From Lunularia cruciata (taxonomy: Eukaryota; Streptophyta; Marchantiopsida; Lunulariales; Lunulariaceae): a DNA stretch of 64,000 nucleotides. The stretch covers positions 25,558,333 to 25,622,332 of the forward strand of contig OX419756.1 of assembly GCA_948567375.1 (NCBI GenBank), in the 5' to 3' direction. Below are positions 1 through 8,932 of the stretch, piece after piece. The translations under genes were made by a program, and so were the position numbers. The notes under the pieces were generated by a model. The model searched no databases. It worked only from the letters and a program-made list of their open reading frames with translations, and was not told the DNA's origin. Every line of letters begins with the position of its first letter. The first letter of the stretch is position 1.

Positions 1-1150
1 CCGTAACGGAAAGATTCCCTTTTAATTCCTGCAATTCAGAAGCCAAGGAAGTGACATATGGATCACTCAGGTCCCCTTTTGTATTGGGCCACTAGATGAC
101 CTCAACAATGGAATACAAGGGGACCGACTAAGGGAACAATATATATAAATAAGTATGGCATATGATTGACTCCACTTTCGAAATCAATGGTTTAGAGGTG
201 ATCGTGATTGATGGATCCCTATACCGACTGTACTCTTGGGATCAATCACAGAAGAGAGGTCAACAGTATGTAGAAAACATGCAGTCACTGCAACTGCCGT
301 GGCATGAAAATTAAAATTGCATGTGAAATGTATTCTTGTCCGATATTGTCCTGCTATTCTTGTCCCTATATTGTCCCTAGAATGCACATGACAATCTTTC
401 ATATCTACAATCCAATGAACCAAACATCCCTACTCACTTTGTCTTTGCATTAATTTCCAATTGCTTTCTCATGTTCTCTTCTATGAGCAAATGATGAAAT
501 ATTATTTCTTTGATAATTTTAAATGTGGATCTCCCATGTTCCGTAGACGATATCGAATGCGAAAGAAGTTACTCGAGATACTCGTCATCAAGTATTCTTC
601 AATGACCTTCCTGTGACAAATGTCCATATGGCTGTAGTGATCTTTTATATGCTGCTCAAACATGGGTTGCCAATAGCATCATACTTCTGAACAAAGTATG
701 TGCACTACTCAACAATCTAGTCATGAATCGGTAAGAACAGATTCTTGCACATTCGATACCGTCTAGGGAATATGTGAGATGCATATGTAGAATCATCATA
801 GAATAGTATCTCATTATTTGCTCATGGCTTTACTATGATCTTTGTCAACGATGGGAGGAATTGTCAACAGCATGAGGAGAACATGCTGTCACAGCAACTG
901 CACTGGCATGAAAATTGTTTGTATCGTTATTCTCAACATACTGTCAACTGGTTTTATCTCAACCCCTCCAGCTCAAATAGTTCTAAACCCTGCACAGAAT
1001 TGAATCACGCCAGTATCACTATCTGCCCTTCAATCAAGACCATGATTTTATGGAACGGAGATTCTAGCATCATACACAGTGGTACGGCACGAAGGAATAG
1101 TCAGTTTACAGCCACCGTGGACAATTAACGGTGCATAAAGATGTAAAGAA

Positions 1151-1199
1151 ACCATATACTGAGAGTTCTTTGTGGGTACTATCTTGGGATTTGAAGGCC
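1151..1199 (+). promoter_or_regulatory. Conserved block upstream of U1 copy A
   Basis: The segment 'accatatactgagagttctt' lies 67 to 48 bases before the U1 start. A second block, 'ttgggatttgaaggccaa', lies about 34 to 17 bases before it. Both recur at nearly the same distances before copies B and C. The canonical plant snRNA upstream element (RTCCCACATCG) and a TATA box near -30 are not visible. The position suits an snRNA promoter, but conservation could also simply reflect the shared duplication. Confidence 0.4.
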
Positions 1200-1217
1200 A
1201 AAGAAGAAAAGCTTTGC

Positions 1218-1375
1218 ATACTTACCTGGGCGGGATATATCGGTAAACATGAAGGCCGATGGTCTAGAGTAGCTCCTCCATTGCACTTCGGAGAGGGTAA
1301 TTTCTAGCATTTCCCTGCGGGGAAAATGCACGTCATAATTTGTGACAGTGGAGCTCGCGTCCGCGCGGCTCCTAA
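1218..1375 (+). ncRNA. U1: U1 snRNA, copy A
   Basis: U1 snRNA base-pairs with 5' splice sites at the first step of spliceosome assembly in the nucleus. The 5' end ATACTTACCTG is the exact splice-site-pairing segment. Stem-loop I follows (stem TATCGG/CCGATG, 1238-1260), then stem-loop II with the U1A-binding loop ATTGCAC (1280-1286), the Sm site AATTTGTGA (1337-1345) and a GC-rich terminal stem with GGAGC/GCTCC arms (1350-1372). The length of about 158 nt is normal for plant U1. The loop of stem-loop I reads AAACATGAAG rather than the U1-70K consensus GATCANGAAG, so this copy may be a variant or a decaying gene. The 3' end is placed by homology with known U1, to within a few bases. Confidence 0.88.
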
Positions 1376-1941
1376 CGTACAAACTTAAACAAGTAATTCC
1401 TAATCAGAGAAGTATCACAGGACGCCAGCTCGTAGACTATGGTATAATGGCGTAGAGTTTCGGGATCAACAAAGTGTCACAAATTTCATTTTGTAACTCT
1501 TGTTTTAGTACGTGATGATTGAGTATGAAACACCTTTGCGAAAAGTGAGATGTCGCTGGAAGACATATAATGCGGATCTGGTGGACGTGAGGAAATAGAC
1601 CTCAGTGGGTACGCTTATCTTATGACAGTATGGTTTACAAACAGACTGTGCAGAAGTAGATTGATAAGGAACTTTCACCGTTGGAAAAAGAGGTCGTGGT
1701 ATAGACTTATGAATCTGATTAGACGACATCAAATTAGATGTTTCACGTATTGGGATGTCCTTTCTAGAAGTTCCTACATCTATGAATCAAAACCAGATTC
1801 AGAATTTGCACACAGGACACAGTAAGTGGGAGCTTGATTCGGAAGAAAAGATTACTAAAAGTCCAGTCGAGAATCCGGACTCGTTGATCATGGTTTTAAG
1901 CTGTGTTCATGTGTTGATATGATGAAGACATTGTTCTAGGA

Positions 1942-2156
1942 ATGTATGAAACTGGATCCTTTGCCTACACGCAGCAGCTTTTCAATGTGGATATGCCTGA
2001 CAAAATCATAGAGATAGTGCGAGAAATAATTGGAATGCTTCCTTGCTTTGAGTCGCCAGGATCACTAGTGGATCTCGGACCTCTGCGGTGTGCTAATATT
2101 GACAGAGCAGGTACTTCTGCAATCAACTGTCTCCACCTGGGTTCATGAACGCGCAT
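1942..2156. other. Short conserved segment of block A with small open frames on both strands
   Basis: A 68-codon frame on + (1942-2148) and a 63-codon frame on - (2156-1965) overlap here. In block B the minus frame is also open and begins and ends at the matching places (58198-58007), whereas the plus frame is interrupted. Several differences in the minus frame are conservative (I/V, M/L, K/R-type). I recognise no domain in either frame. It may be a small gene, an old exon, or chance. Confidence 0.25.
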
Positions 2157-2655
2157 GGACGTTGACCCAATCTGTCCATAGATAATGCAGAGATTTCGAA
2201 CCTCCTAGTCTGAAATTGGAAATGCTAAAAGTTTCTGTAAGCTTTCCAAACGTCGTCCCATTGGACACCTGACTTGAATGTTATACGTTTATGATTCTTC
2301 CCTGCTATCTGCAGTTATCTTTTACTTCCCAGACTGGCTCTGTTTGAGCTCAGGAGGACCAAATCCAATTCCGAGACAATCCAATCACTTGCATCTGCTT
2401 TCATTCACGTCTCTTGCAGTGGCCACCATTTCCATGTGGATCTCTTACAAATTGGTCGACCTTGGTATGAAATTTTATGATCAATTAGAGTAGAACAATG
2501 TACTGGCCTGCACAATAAAATGCATTGCGAATCATAATGTCTGCATGGAGGGCGGGAAATTTCTGAAAGCAGTCGTGTGGCCGTAGACTTGAGACGGAAT
2601 CCCTCAGTTTGATGCGATAGGACGTGAAAATTTAGCTACTGTATATCAATGTTCA

Positions 2656-2670
2656 CAGATGTTGCGTAAC
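2656..2670 (+). repeat. Left member of a 15-bp direct repeat bounding the 5.5-kb extra segment
   Basis: 'cagatgttgcgtaac' here and 'cagattttgcgtcat' at 8161-8175 flank DNA missing from block B. Block B carries a single copy of the motif (58666-58680) and runs straight across. This fits either an insertion with target duplication into A or a deletion between short direct repeats in B. Confidence 0.7.
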
Positions 2671-2806
2671 CAGTAATAGAGGAGATATGGAATGTCTATT
2701 AACTTCTGAAGCAGACCTAAGGATCACCAGCGTATCGTGAAAAGTTTGGTTAGGACATTAAGTGGATCCGAAAACGTGTATGCGGTATTCAACGTCCATG
2801 CATCAA

Positions 2807-3291
2807 ATTTTGGACTTCTCGCTCCTCACGAGCCTGGACGACTCCTCGCTTGTAGTACATCCAGCGTGCGTCCCAAATCATTTGGCACTTTATTTCAAAG
2901 CATACATAGTCACTTACACACAGCCTCACTTGGCATTGTAAAGAACTACACGTTCACTTGAGTCTCAACCAGACTCAACTGACGTACACTAGAATCCGAG
3001 TTTTGGATTTTGGACTTCTCGCTCCTCACGAGACTGGACGACTCCTCGCTTGAAGTACGTCCAGCTTGCGTCCCAAATCATTTGTCACTATATTTTAAAG
3101 CATACATAGTCACTTACACACAGCCTCACTCGGCATTGTAAAAGTACTACACGTTCATTTGACTCTCAACCGGACTCAACTAACGTACACTAGAATCCGA
3201 GTTACACGGCCCCACTCGGCATTGTAAAAGTACTACACGTTCATTTGAGTCACAACCAGACTCAACTAGTGTACACTAGAATCCGAGTTAC
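2807..3291. repeat. Tandem repeat of about 200 bp, two copies plus a partial third
   Basis: Unit 1 (2807-3006) and unit 2 (from 3007) begin 'attttggacttctcgctcc' and end near 'cactagaatccgag'. A partial third unit (3203-3291) repeats only the last 90 bp or so. The array lies immediately downstream of the lectin stop codon, so unit ends fall where the lectin 3' UTR should be. Copies differ at scattered positions. Confidence 0.85.
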
Positions 3292-3308
3292 ATCTCGATT
3301 ACAGCAAG

Positions 3309-3746
3309 CTAGTTGAGAATGGTAACAGTGGCGTAAAGGGTGTGGTCGTCCTCCTTGTAAAAGTCCACCTTGAGGTGCACACCCTTCGATGTAACCTCCT
3401 CCTTATGCGCAAGCTGCTTCCACAGCATCGCGCTCCGACTGTTCTGGCCTTCGGTGTAGTACGTCGGATGGATCAGCACACCCGTATCGGACGTGGCGGC
3501 ATTGGGCACAATGTCACACCAACGCTTGTAGTTGTGGATGCCAAGCGCTACCAGGAATGAATCGCCTTGCGGGTTCCGGAAGCGCAGCATGCCGGAAGTG
3601 CCACTACCACCCATAGTAAGCGTCTGCTCGCCATCGACTTCCGCCCAGGTGCCTCCATTGGCGTAGTGCCAGACCGTCTTCTCGACGATGCTGTACCATT
3701 GCTCGGGCTTGGTCTGGATGACCCTCACGTGGATCGTGTAAGACAT
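3309..3746 (-). CDS. Fruit-body (Agaricus bisporus-type) lectin, single exon
   Basis: Predicted 145-residue carbohydrate-binding protein of the fungal fruit-body lectin family (ABL-like). Members bind the T-antigen disaccharide and GlcNAc; Marchantia polymorpha is known to make such an agglutinin. Seen here: the start MSYTIHVRV, HYANGGTW (27-34), TMGGSGTSG (44-52) and GIHNYKRWCDIV (69-80), the blocks that form the two sugar sites in ABL (Ser48, Gly49, His71, Asn72 and Asp78 by position). Length matches the family and there is no signal peptide, so it is probably cytosolic. I chose the ATG at 3746 because family proteins begin with this M-(S/T)-Y-T sequence; an in-frame ATG at 3803 would add 19 residues unlike the family. 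The frame is uninterrupted and a TATA box lies upstream, so it looks functional. The family's patchy occurrence in fungi and bryophytes suggests old transfer, which is inference. Confidence 0.93.
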   Translation of the reverse strand: MSYTIHVRVIQTKPEQWYSIVEKTVWHYANGGTWAEVDGEQTLTMGGSGTSGMLRFRNPQGDSFLVALGIHNYKRWCDIVPNAATSDTGVLIHPTYYTEGQNSRSAMLWKQLAHKEEVTSKGVHLKVDFYKEDDHTLYATVTILN

Positions 3747-3882
3747 GATCACGAGCTTTAGTCGAGAGGAGTTGAGAGTGGTGATCGAAGAGCAAAGGAT
3801 CACTTCTAGATCTGATCACTGCTAAGTATATCTACGCTACAAGAGCTGGATCGAGTTCTGAGAATGCTGGGGTGCCGAGCCG

Positions 3883-3890
3883 TTTTTATA
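3883..3890 (-). promoter_or_regulatory. TATA box of the lectin gene
   Basis: TATAAAAA on the minus strand, 137 bases before the lectin ATG. Transcription would start about 30 bases downstream, near 3855-3860, giving a leader of about 110 bases without an obvious intron. Farther upstream, TTGACT (3958-3953, minus) matches a W-box core and TTGACG (3982-3987, plus) a TGACG core. These could support defence or wound responsiveness, but such short motifs also occur by chance. Confidence 0.7.
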
Positions 3891-3990
3891 CCTTGAATGG
3901 AGGATCGCTCAGTTCTGTGTGGGTATTCTTGTAGCTCGATTATTCGAAATTCGAGTCAACCTCGTAGCACGCTCAGCCTGGTTGACGCGT

Positions 3991-4809
3991 GAACTCTGTA
4001 GTTCTTATGTTCAAAATTTACTCGTTTTTACCCTGCAAAATAGAGTTAAATTTTTTTCACACAAGTAAGGGTAATAAGTAATTCTACAGTTTGATAGTAA
4101 GTCAATTTTGTTGGTCACTCTAGAGAATTAGTTTTTTTTCAAGTAAATAGTAGTTTTTAGTTTTTGAAGCTATTTAACAGTAGTATTTTCTCTTCTTAAA
4201 GGTATCTTGAACATTTGACATCAATTTGATAGGAATCGATTTCCTATTTTATATCCAGACATTGTCTCAAAGAGACCATATTTAATGACCATGTAATAAA
4301 GAGTTGATTTCTTTGTATTGTGTGTGTGTGTGTGGAATAGGACTAAAAGAAGAATCTTTTTAGAATATTTCAGAATAAAAGAAAGTGTTAAACACTGTCT
4401 TTATCCAGAAAATCAATAAACTTAGGTGACTCCCATGAGAAATAGGTAGAGTAAAATGCTTTTTGATAAAATAGTTATAGGCAGAACCTTAAGAAATTGC
4501 CAATAGGTCAAGAGCCGGGGATACCTCTATTCTATTTTCAAGTGTCAAGGGTGATGTCAATCATCTACACCAATTATTCTCTACATCCCATAATGGCAGG
4601 CCAAACGTAAATCAGACAAGTGCCTATCCTTGTAGTTTCTTTATCTTACCAAAGAGGCAACGGGAAGACTAAGCGCTGTGCGTATTGACCCTTCTAGGAT
4701 AGCTGTTACCTCTATCAATCCTTGATGATCCGCAGCTCACTATCAACATCTGCACCCACTTCTCTCCCTTGCGTTCGGAACTTCACCTTATCTGAACAGG
4801 AAACTCGAC
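3991..4809. other. Intergenic sequence with a short TG microsatellite
   Basis: AT-rich noncoding DNA upstream of the lectin gene. A short (TG)n run lies at about 4319-4334. I see no gene, structural RNA or transposon ends. Confidence 0.6.
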
Positions 4810-5035
4810 GACCGCGTAGGATAACAAGAAGGATGGAACGACCACATCAAACCTTGTGAACATGAAACTCAACAAAGGCGACAGCGAAGGATAACAAGAA
4901 GGATGGGATCAAGGCTTACAAATAGAAAACATACGAAGTAAAATAAGACTGAACCCGATACTATTGGGGTTTAGCTAGAAACCCAATAGTTTCGGTATGG
5001 AAAATCTGTTCTACACCACCTGAGATATCAGGAAA
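4810..5035 (+). repeat. Dispersed repeat shared with 61570-61735
   Basis: 'aacaagaaggatggga' followed by 'aaaataagactgaacccga', 'cccaatag' and 'cacctgagatatc' recurs in the same order and orientation at 61570-61735. Within this copy 'aggataacaagaaggatgg' also occurs twice (about 4817 and 4887). No coding capacity is seen. It may be part of an uncharacterised repeat or of the larger duplication. Confidence 0.5.
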
Positions 5036-5295
5036 CTAAACATATTTATCCTACTGGACCAAGTGCCGACCCAATTTTTATCGTAGCACGGGTTACAGGG
5101 AAGTAAAACATTAGCAACCCTCTTCAATGTGGATTGCACGAACTTTTGTGCTTCCGAAGGTTCCAGAGCTGTTCCCCACGTGATCCCCACGTGCTCGTGG
5201 CTAGAAAAGTTGAGGGGGTCCATAACAGTAGAGTGGAGAAAACGGCAATATTAAATATTCGAGAGTCCAACTCGATCGTACTCCCGTAGATTTCC

Positions 5296-5395
5296 ATCGA
5301 CGCTGAACTGAGTGTGATGCTAGGAGGAGTCAGCAGCGGACCACATCGCGGATAATTATCGACGCTGATCTGAGTGTGGTGTTTGGTGGTGTCTG
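5296..5395. repeat. Two degenerate copies of a 38-bp repeat
   Basis: 'atcgacgctgaactgagtgt' at 5296 and 'atcgacgctgatctgagtgt' at 5358 begin two related units about 62 bp apart, just upstream of the HNL-like exon. Confidence 0.65.
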
Positions 5396-5480
5396 ATAAT
5401 TGAATGATTGCTAAGCACCATGCACGAGGGTACGAACCTTGGAATGCAAAGGATAATTGTACCGATACTTGTCATATTGC

Positions 5481-5775
5481 ATGGCTCGAACTCACATCGA
5501 AGCGTTATGGTCTCAGAACATTGAATCTGTGTACGAGCTCTATCTACCAATTTCAACTATGGCAACAGTTGACTTACTTGTTTTCCACGGTCTTCGGTTG
5601 GAGCATGATTCGCTTGCGCACCTCTCCACTTGGAGAGGTCATGATGGATCAATCTGGTTCCCATCTTGGTTTCCTGAACACCTTCCGGGTGCTCGTATAT
5701 TAACCACCTTCTACGACTTTAGTAGGGAGAAGACCAACCACATTGGAAGGGTGGATCTTTACCTCGTAGTAGAAG
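5481..5775 (+). CDS. N-terminal exon of an HNL/SERAC1-type alpha/beta-hydrolase domain (partial)
   Basis: The frame starts MARTHIEALW and continues with TVDLLVFHGLRLE, WRGHDGSIWFPSWFPEHLPG, ARILTTFYDFS and GRVDLYLVVE. This order (hydrophobic strand with HGL oxyanion-type motif, WP.xWLP-like loop, ARIL-x-x-YD, GRxDLY) is that of the N-terminal alpha/beta-hydrolase domain of SERAC1-like proteins and of the hydrolase-NBS-LRR (HNL) immune receptors of liverworts. The exon probably ends at 5775, where GAAG|GTAAAT gives a good 5' splice site just where the GRxDLYxxGEN motif would continue. No later hydrolase, NB-ARC or LRR exon is visible downstream in the window; the next 330 bases are very AT-rich and then sequence of the opposite strand begins. 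It is therefore either a truncated gene fragment or a first exon whose partner exons were lost. The ATG at 5481 is chosen by family length; upstream ATGs at 5404 and 5457 exist. Confidence 0.65.
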
Positions 5776-5792
5776 GTAAATTATATTATTAA

Positions 5793-6119
5793 ACTGTAAT
5801 TAAAAAATATTGATGTGATATAATATAATAATTATATTATTATTAATTTCTTTGAATTATTTATTCCGAAACTAGAGTGCAAACATTGTATATTTTCTAC
5901 ATTTATAGTTATAAGGGAAAGTTTTCGCAGGTTCACTAAGAAAGTAGTCATTATTTGGATGACAAGGTTTGGTTTTCGAATTTGATTAATAATAATATTA
6001 TTATTTTATGTTAATTTTATTATTTAAATATTTACCAAAAATATAATTATTAAATTTTTTTAGAAAAGTTTTATAAGAAACTTTTTAATAAAAAATATAA
6101 AAAATTTACACTAATACTT
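5793..6119. other. AT-rich spacer
   Basis: Runs of A, T and 'aataatatta'-type sequence follow the putative splice donor. It could be remaining intron sequence of the HNL-like fragment. No gene seen. Confidence 0.6.
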
Positions 6120-6246
6120 TCACCCGTAGGACTTGAATGTCCGGGAATTGCTAGAGGAACATAGAGGAAACAAAAACTGCCCCTTATTGATGGTGAATGA
6201 TGCTGGATTGTGATGTACACCATTTCTCCAAGTCTCTATGTCAAAG

Positions 6247-6546
6247 CTAAAAACTTCGCTCAATATACAAGCCCTCTGCACACCTGGGCTGGTGTCTCTG
6301 GTAAGGATTTGTTGGACTGGGCTTCGACTGCCAGAGTTCATGGTCCATTTGGGCATTGCTGTGTGCTGGTAATCTCCTGCTACGGATATGTTGGCCGTCG
6401 ACTGACGACCGTAGTTCATGGTCCATTCGGCATTGCCGTGTGCTGGTAATATCCTGGTAAGGAATTGTTAGACTAGGCGTCGATTGCCGTACTTCATGGT
6501 CCATTTCGGCATTGACGAGACTTTTTTTGGCTTCTAAATCCTGCAT
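6247..6546 (-). pseudogene. Open frame with three 26-residue repeats, perhaps the tail of the LOB-like gene
   Basis: The minus-strand frame contains three units of 25-27 residues built around MDHE(L/V): NAEMDHEVRQS, CRMDHELRSS and NAQMDHELWQS. The DNA period is about 78 bp (6301-6515), a multiple of three, which supports a coding past. One in-frame stop separates it from the next frame upstream (6843-6577), and both are in the same frame as the LOB-domain exon at 7482-7297. I recognise no domain. It may be the repetitive C-terminal part of the same former gene; that link is inference. Confidence 0.4.
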
Positions 6547-6576
6547 ACTATCACTAGACTTCCGAACTGATAAGCC

Positions 6577-6843
6577 CTAGCCTTGACTGAATCTACGCCT
6601 GGGGCTTATCCAATTCAAAAGTATGGCTGGGTCTCCTCTATCTGCCATCTGGGATTCTACCAGCAATCCCAAGGCCAAATCACGAGCCCATCGTTGATTC
6701 CACCAAAGCATGTAATCTCTATCAGACTTAAGCAAGGCAAAGTTTTGATTAGCATTAGACATCCCGTCACTCATATTCTGCCAGTTATATTGCGCAGGAA
6801 GACCTGCAGGTGAGAAGTCTGTGCTTGAATTAAACCTAGGCAA
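6577..6843 (-). pseudogene. Unrecognised open frame of 88 codons
   Basis: Reads like ordinary protein, with W- and N-rich composition (QYNWQNMSDGMSNANQNF, YMLWWNQRWARDLALG). It lies between the LOB-like exon and the 26-residue repeats, in the same frame, separated from each by stop codons. No family recognised. It could be part of a decayed LOB-domain gene or an independent fragment. Confidence 0.35.
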
Positions 6844-7019
6844 GGTACTTGAACCCGACTGATGCAGGTCTAGAACATGGTGAGGTCTCTCGGTACAGGC
6901 CTCTTGGTGCTTATAATTTGAGTATTCTCGACGGGAAAATGAGGCTTTCCCGGTGGCGAGAGATGGGACCGTTTCTGGCTGGAAACATCCCCGAATCAGG
7001 CTCTGCCATGTTCATTCTT

Positions 7020-7290
7020 TGGTCAAATCTAGGCATGGTTCTTAAATCACCATGTGTAAACTTGGAGCGCAAGTCTCCTTCTCTTGTTTTCTTCTTCCAT
7101 TTCCTTCTTCCCCGCTTGAGGCATGATCCTTCTATGGCAGAATCCAAGTATAGTGCTTAAATCACCAAGTGGAAATCGTGAAGCAAACCTTTTCCTCGAT
7201 TCTTCAATTGCCTCCTTCTCTTGTGTTCATGATCATTGGCATAAGCACGGTGCTTGAATCCTCTCTTGTCTCCTTTCTTTGTTTCCTCCT
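7020..7290. repeat. Degenerate tandem units of about 115 bp
   Basis: Three successive units share 'tggttcttaaatcaccatgtg' / 'tagtgcttaaatcaccaagtg' / 'cggtgcttgaatcc' followed by a pyrimidine-rich stretch. They sit directly downstream (minus strand) of the LOB-like exon. Confidence 0.55.
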
Positions 7291-7296
7291 GAGGAT

Positions 7297-7482
7297 TCAA
7301 ACCATTATGCAGGAAACAAGATGTTCGATTCGCCCTATAACTTCCTTAGGTGGGTCGAGGTGGCGCATCCTTGCCTCTTCGCTCAAGGTGCGGGCACATT
7401 CAGCTCGGATCTCGTGCGGTAGAATGTTCAGGAGTTTACCAACGTTACTTGCCCCGTAAAATTTGAGAGCATTTTTAAAATT
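7297..7482 (-). pseudogene. LOB-domain (LBD/AS2-like) GAS-block exon, probably a gene fragment
   Basis: LBD proteins are plant-specific DNA-binding transcription factors with an N-terminal Cys block, a GAS block and a leucine-zipper-like helix. This frame encodes NFKNALKFYGASNVGKLLNI then LPHEIRAECARTLSEEARMR, HLDPPKEVIGRIEHL, matching FANVHKFFGASNVSKLL...LP...R.EA..SL.YEA.ARxxDPVYGCVGxIxxL of LBDs. A plausible splice acceptor (GACAG) precedes 7482. The Cys block (CX2CX6CX3C) is not found in the 700 bases upstream, and the frame stops a few residues after the GAS block, so the zipper-like part is missing. The normally invariant DPVYGCVG is altered to DPPKEVIG. I therefore read it as a decayed or truncated LBD gene; a rapidly evolving real exon is possible. 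Confidence 0.68.
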
Positions 7483-7518
7483 CTGTCTCTATTACGGATC
7501 AAAACAGGTAACAAAGGA

Positions 7519-7690
7519 GAATCGTTGATGCATTTTCTTCAGATATTAAAAGACAATCGTTGATACATTTACTTCAGAGATACAAGCATCGATCTATATT
7601 TTCTAGTGAAACTAAAGGACCATCATTGATGCATTTTCTTCAGAAATCCAACCATCAATCTATATTTTCTAGGCATATTGAAACTGAAAG
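7519..7690. repeat. Imperfect tandem repeat, three units of 33-67 bp
   Basis: Each unit starts 'caatcgttgatgcattttct' or close to it; the last two also share 'atctatattttctag'. Noncoding. Confidence 0.75.
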
Positions 7691-7874
7691 CTTCTCTCCT
7701 ATAAAATATATAGTGTTCACATCGACTTATTTGAAAGAGACAAGCTATTCAAGATTCTATATTTTAGTAAAGACTTTGGCAAATTTATAAGTTCTTTGAA
7801 AATTCCAGTTTACTGCTTCTGAGTAGTTTGTGGATTGAGGCCTAAACATCATCTCTGGAATTTTGTAACACATA

Positions 7875-7980
7875 TCTCCCTAGTCCATGAATATGGAGTA
7901 GAGATGGACTTGCATCTTTTGATGTCTCTCTAGATCATGGATATGGACTAGCTATGGAGTTGCATCTATTCAATCGCCTA
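7875..7980. repeat. Two degenerate 52-54 bp tandem units
   Basis: 'ctagtccatgaatatggag...gacttgcatct' is followed by 'ctagatcatggatatggac...gagttgcatct'. Noncoding. Confidence 0.65.
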
Positions 7981-8160
7981 ACACCATATGCTATGAGATC
8001 CTATATATCTTTTTAAAGTTTTTATATGGACTGGTATATATGAGTTATCTAAAATTCTTCATTCTATTGTTTCTGAATTGTTATAGATTAAGGTCTAAAT
8101 TTTTTATCTGTTCGCTCAAAATAGATAATATATCATGAACTATGAGATCCGTAAACCGGA

Positions 8161-8927
8161 CAGATTTTGCGTCATCATATACACTTATTACACTGCTACA
8201 GCCACAGCTGCAGTTGGAAGCTCCATAGTTGATTCCACAGGTTTTTCTTCCCGCTCTGGAAATCAACATCTCCAGCAAATTGGTCAAGTGCCCCAGCTAT
8301 TGACCAATTGTGGTTTAGGATTTGGTTTGTTTGATGAGCACTTCGGATTCCATGATCAGTGTTGAAGATGGAAATGCAAGGAAAGGAGATGGGAATCTTC
8401 TGCACAAGTAGAATACAAATCGACTATCGGATAAGAGACGCGCATACGTTTGAGCATGAACACTCGTCGTCGAGACCTACTCTCCCGGAATCTAATAAGA
8501 TGACCTCAAGAGAAAGCATAGTCGTCAGAACGTACTCATAGATTCATTTGAATACTTCAAATTTGGTTGCATGCGGCTCTTTCTTGAACATGAGCTCATT
8601 GACTCGACCATAACAACAGCTAATTTTACGCGGCCTTTAAATTGTGGACGAGAAAATATGCATCCTTTTAGGCCAAAGCATGCATCTAATGTTCTCGGAA
8701 TTATCCGAACTTCAGATATGGTTCCGGATATTGATGATATACAGGAGGAGAAAGTTGGTACTACATCCGATATTGATCTCTTAACTTCTTACGAAGCATC
8801 TTCCTTGTAGTTTTGGGTTGTCAATAGATGGAACTGGTGCGACATAATATGTCTTGAGATTGAGACCCATGATTAAAAGTTCCTTAGCTAATATGTAAAC
8901 CTCCTTTTGTCAATATCTCCTAAATCC
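8161..8927 (+). repeat. Paralogous block A, right part
   Basis: Resumes the match with block B at 58666-59430, starting at the second member of the 15-bp direct repeat and continuing through 'acttattacactgctacagc', 'gagcactt', 'gcggctctttcttgaacatg' and 'gttttgggt'. Several short open frames here are not kept open at matching points in block B, so I call no gene. Confidence 0.8.
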
Positions 8928-8932
8928 CTATG
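8928..8932 (+). repeat. Target-site duplication CTATG of the outermost element (left)
   Basis: CTATG at 8928-8932 is matched by CTATG at 55248-55252, directly outside the two LTRs of N1. It bounds the whole 46.3-kb nest and gives the pre-insertion sequence 'aaatccctatgggtcaaa'. Confidence 0.85.

Larger units (their letters stand above)
1..2670 (+). repeat. Paralogous block A, left part (carries U1 copy A)
   Basis: This stretch aligns almost end to end, in the same orientation, with 56650-58680 (block B). About 365-1385 also aligns in reverse with 60333-61425 (block C). Matching landmarks between A and B include the opening 'ttcctgcaattcagaag', the U1 gene, the segment around 1942-2156 and the end at 'cagatgttgcgta'. 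Substitutions and small indels are scattered throughout, so the duplication is not recent. Apart from the U1 gene I see no convincing coding region in it. Confidence 0.85.

Noticed and set aside
835-1128. 97-codon plus frame upstream of U1 copy A
   Set aside because: The equivalent region in blocks B and C does not keep the frame, and it overlaps the likely U1 promoter.
3342-3819. Open frames overlapping the lectin gene in other frames and on the plus strand
   Set aside because: They are shadows of the lectin coding sequence, whose minus-strand frame carries all family motifs.
6120-6160. tRNA-like 3' half ('ggacttgaatgtccggg')
   Set aside because: No acceptor pairing, anticodon arm or D arm can be built around it.
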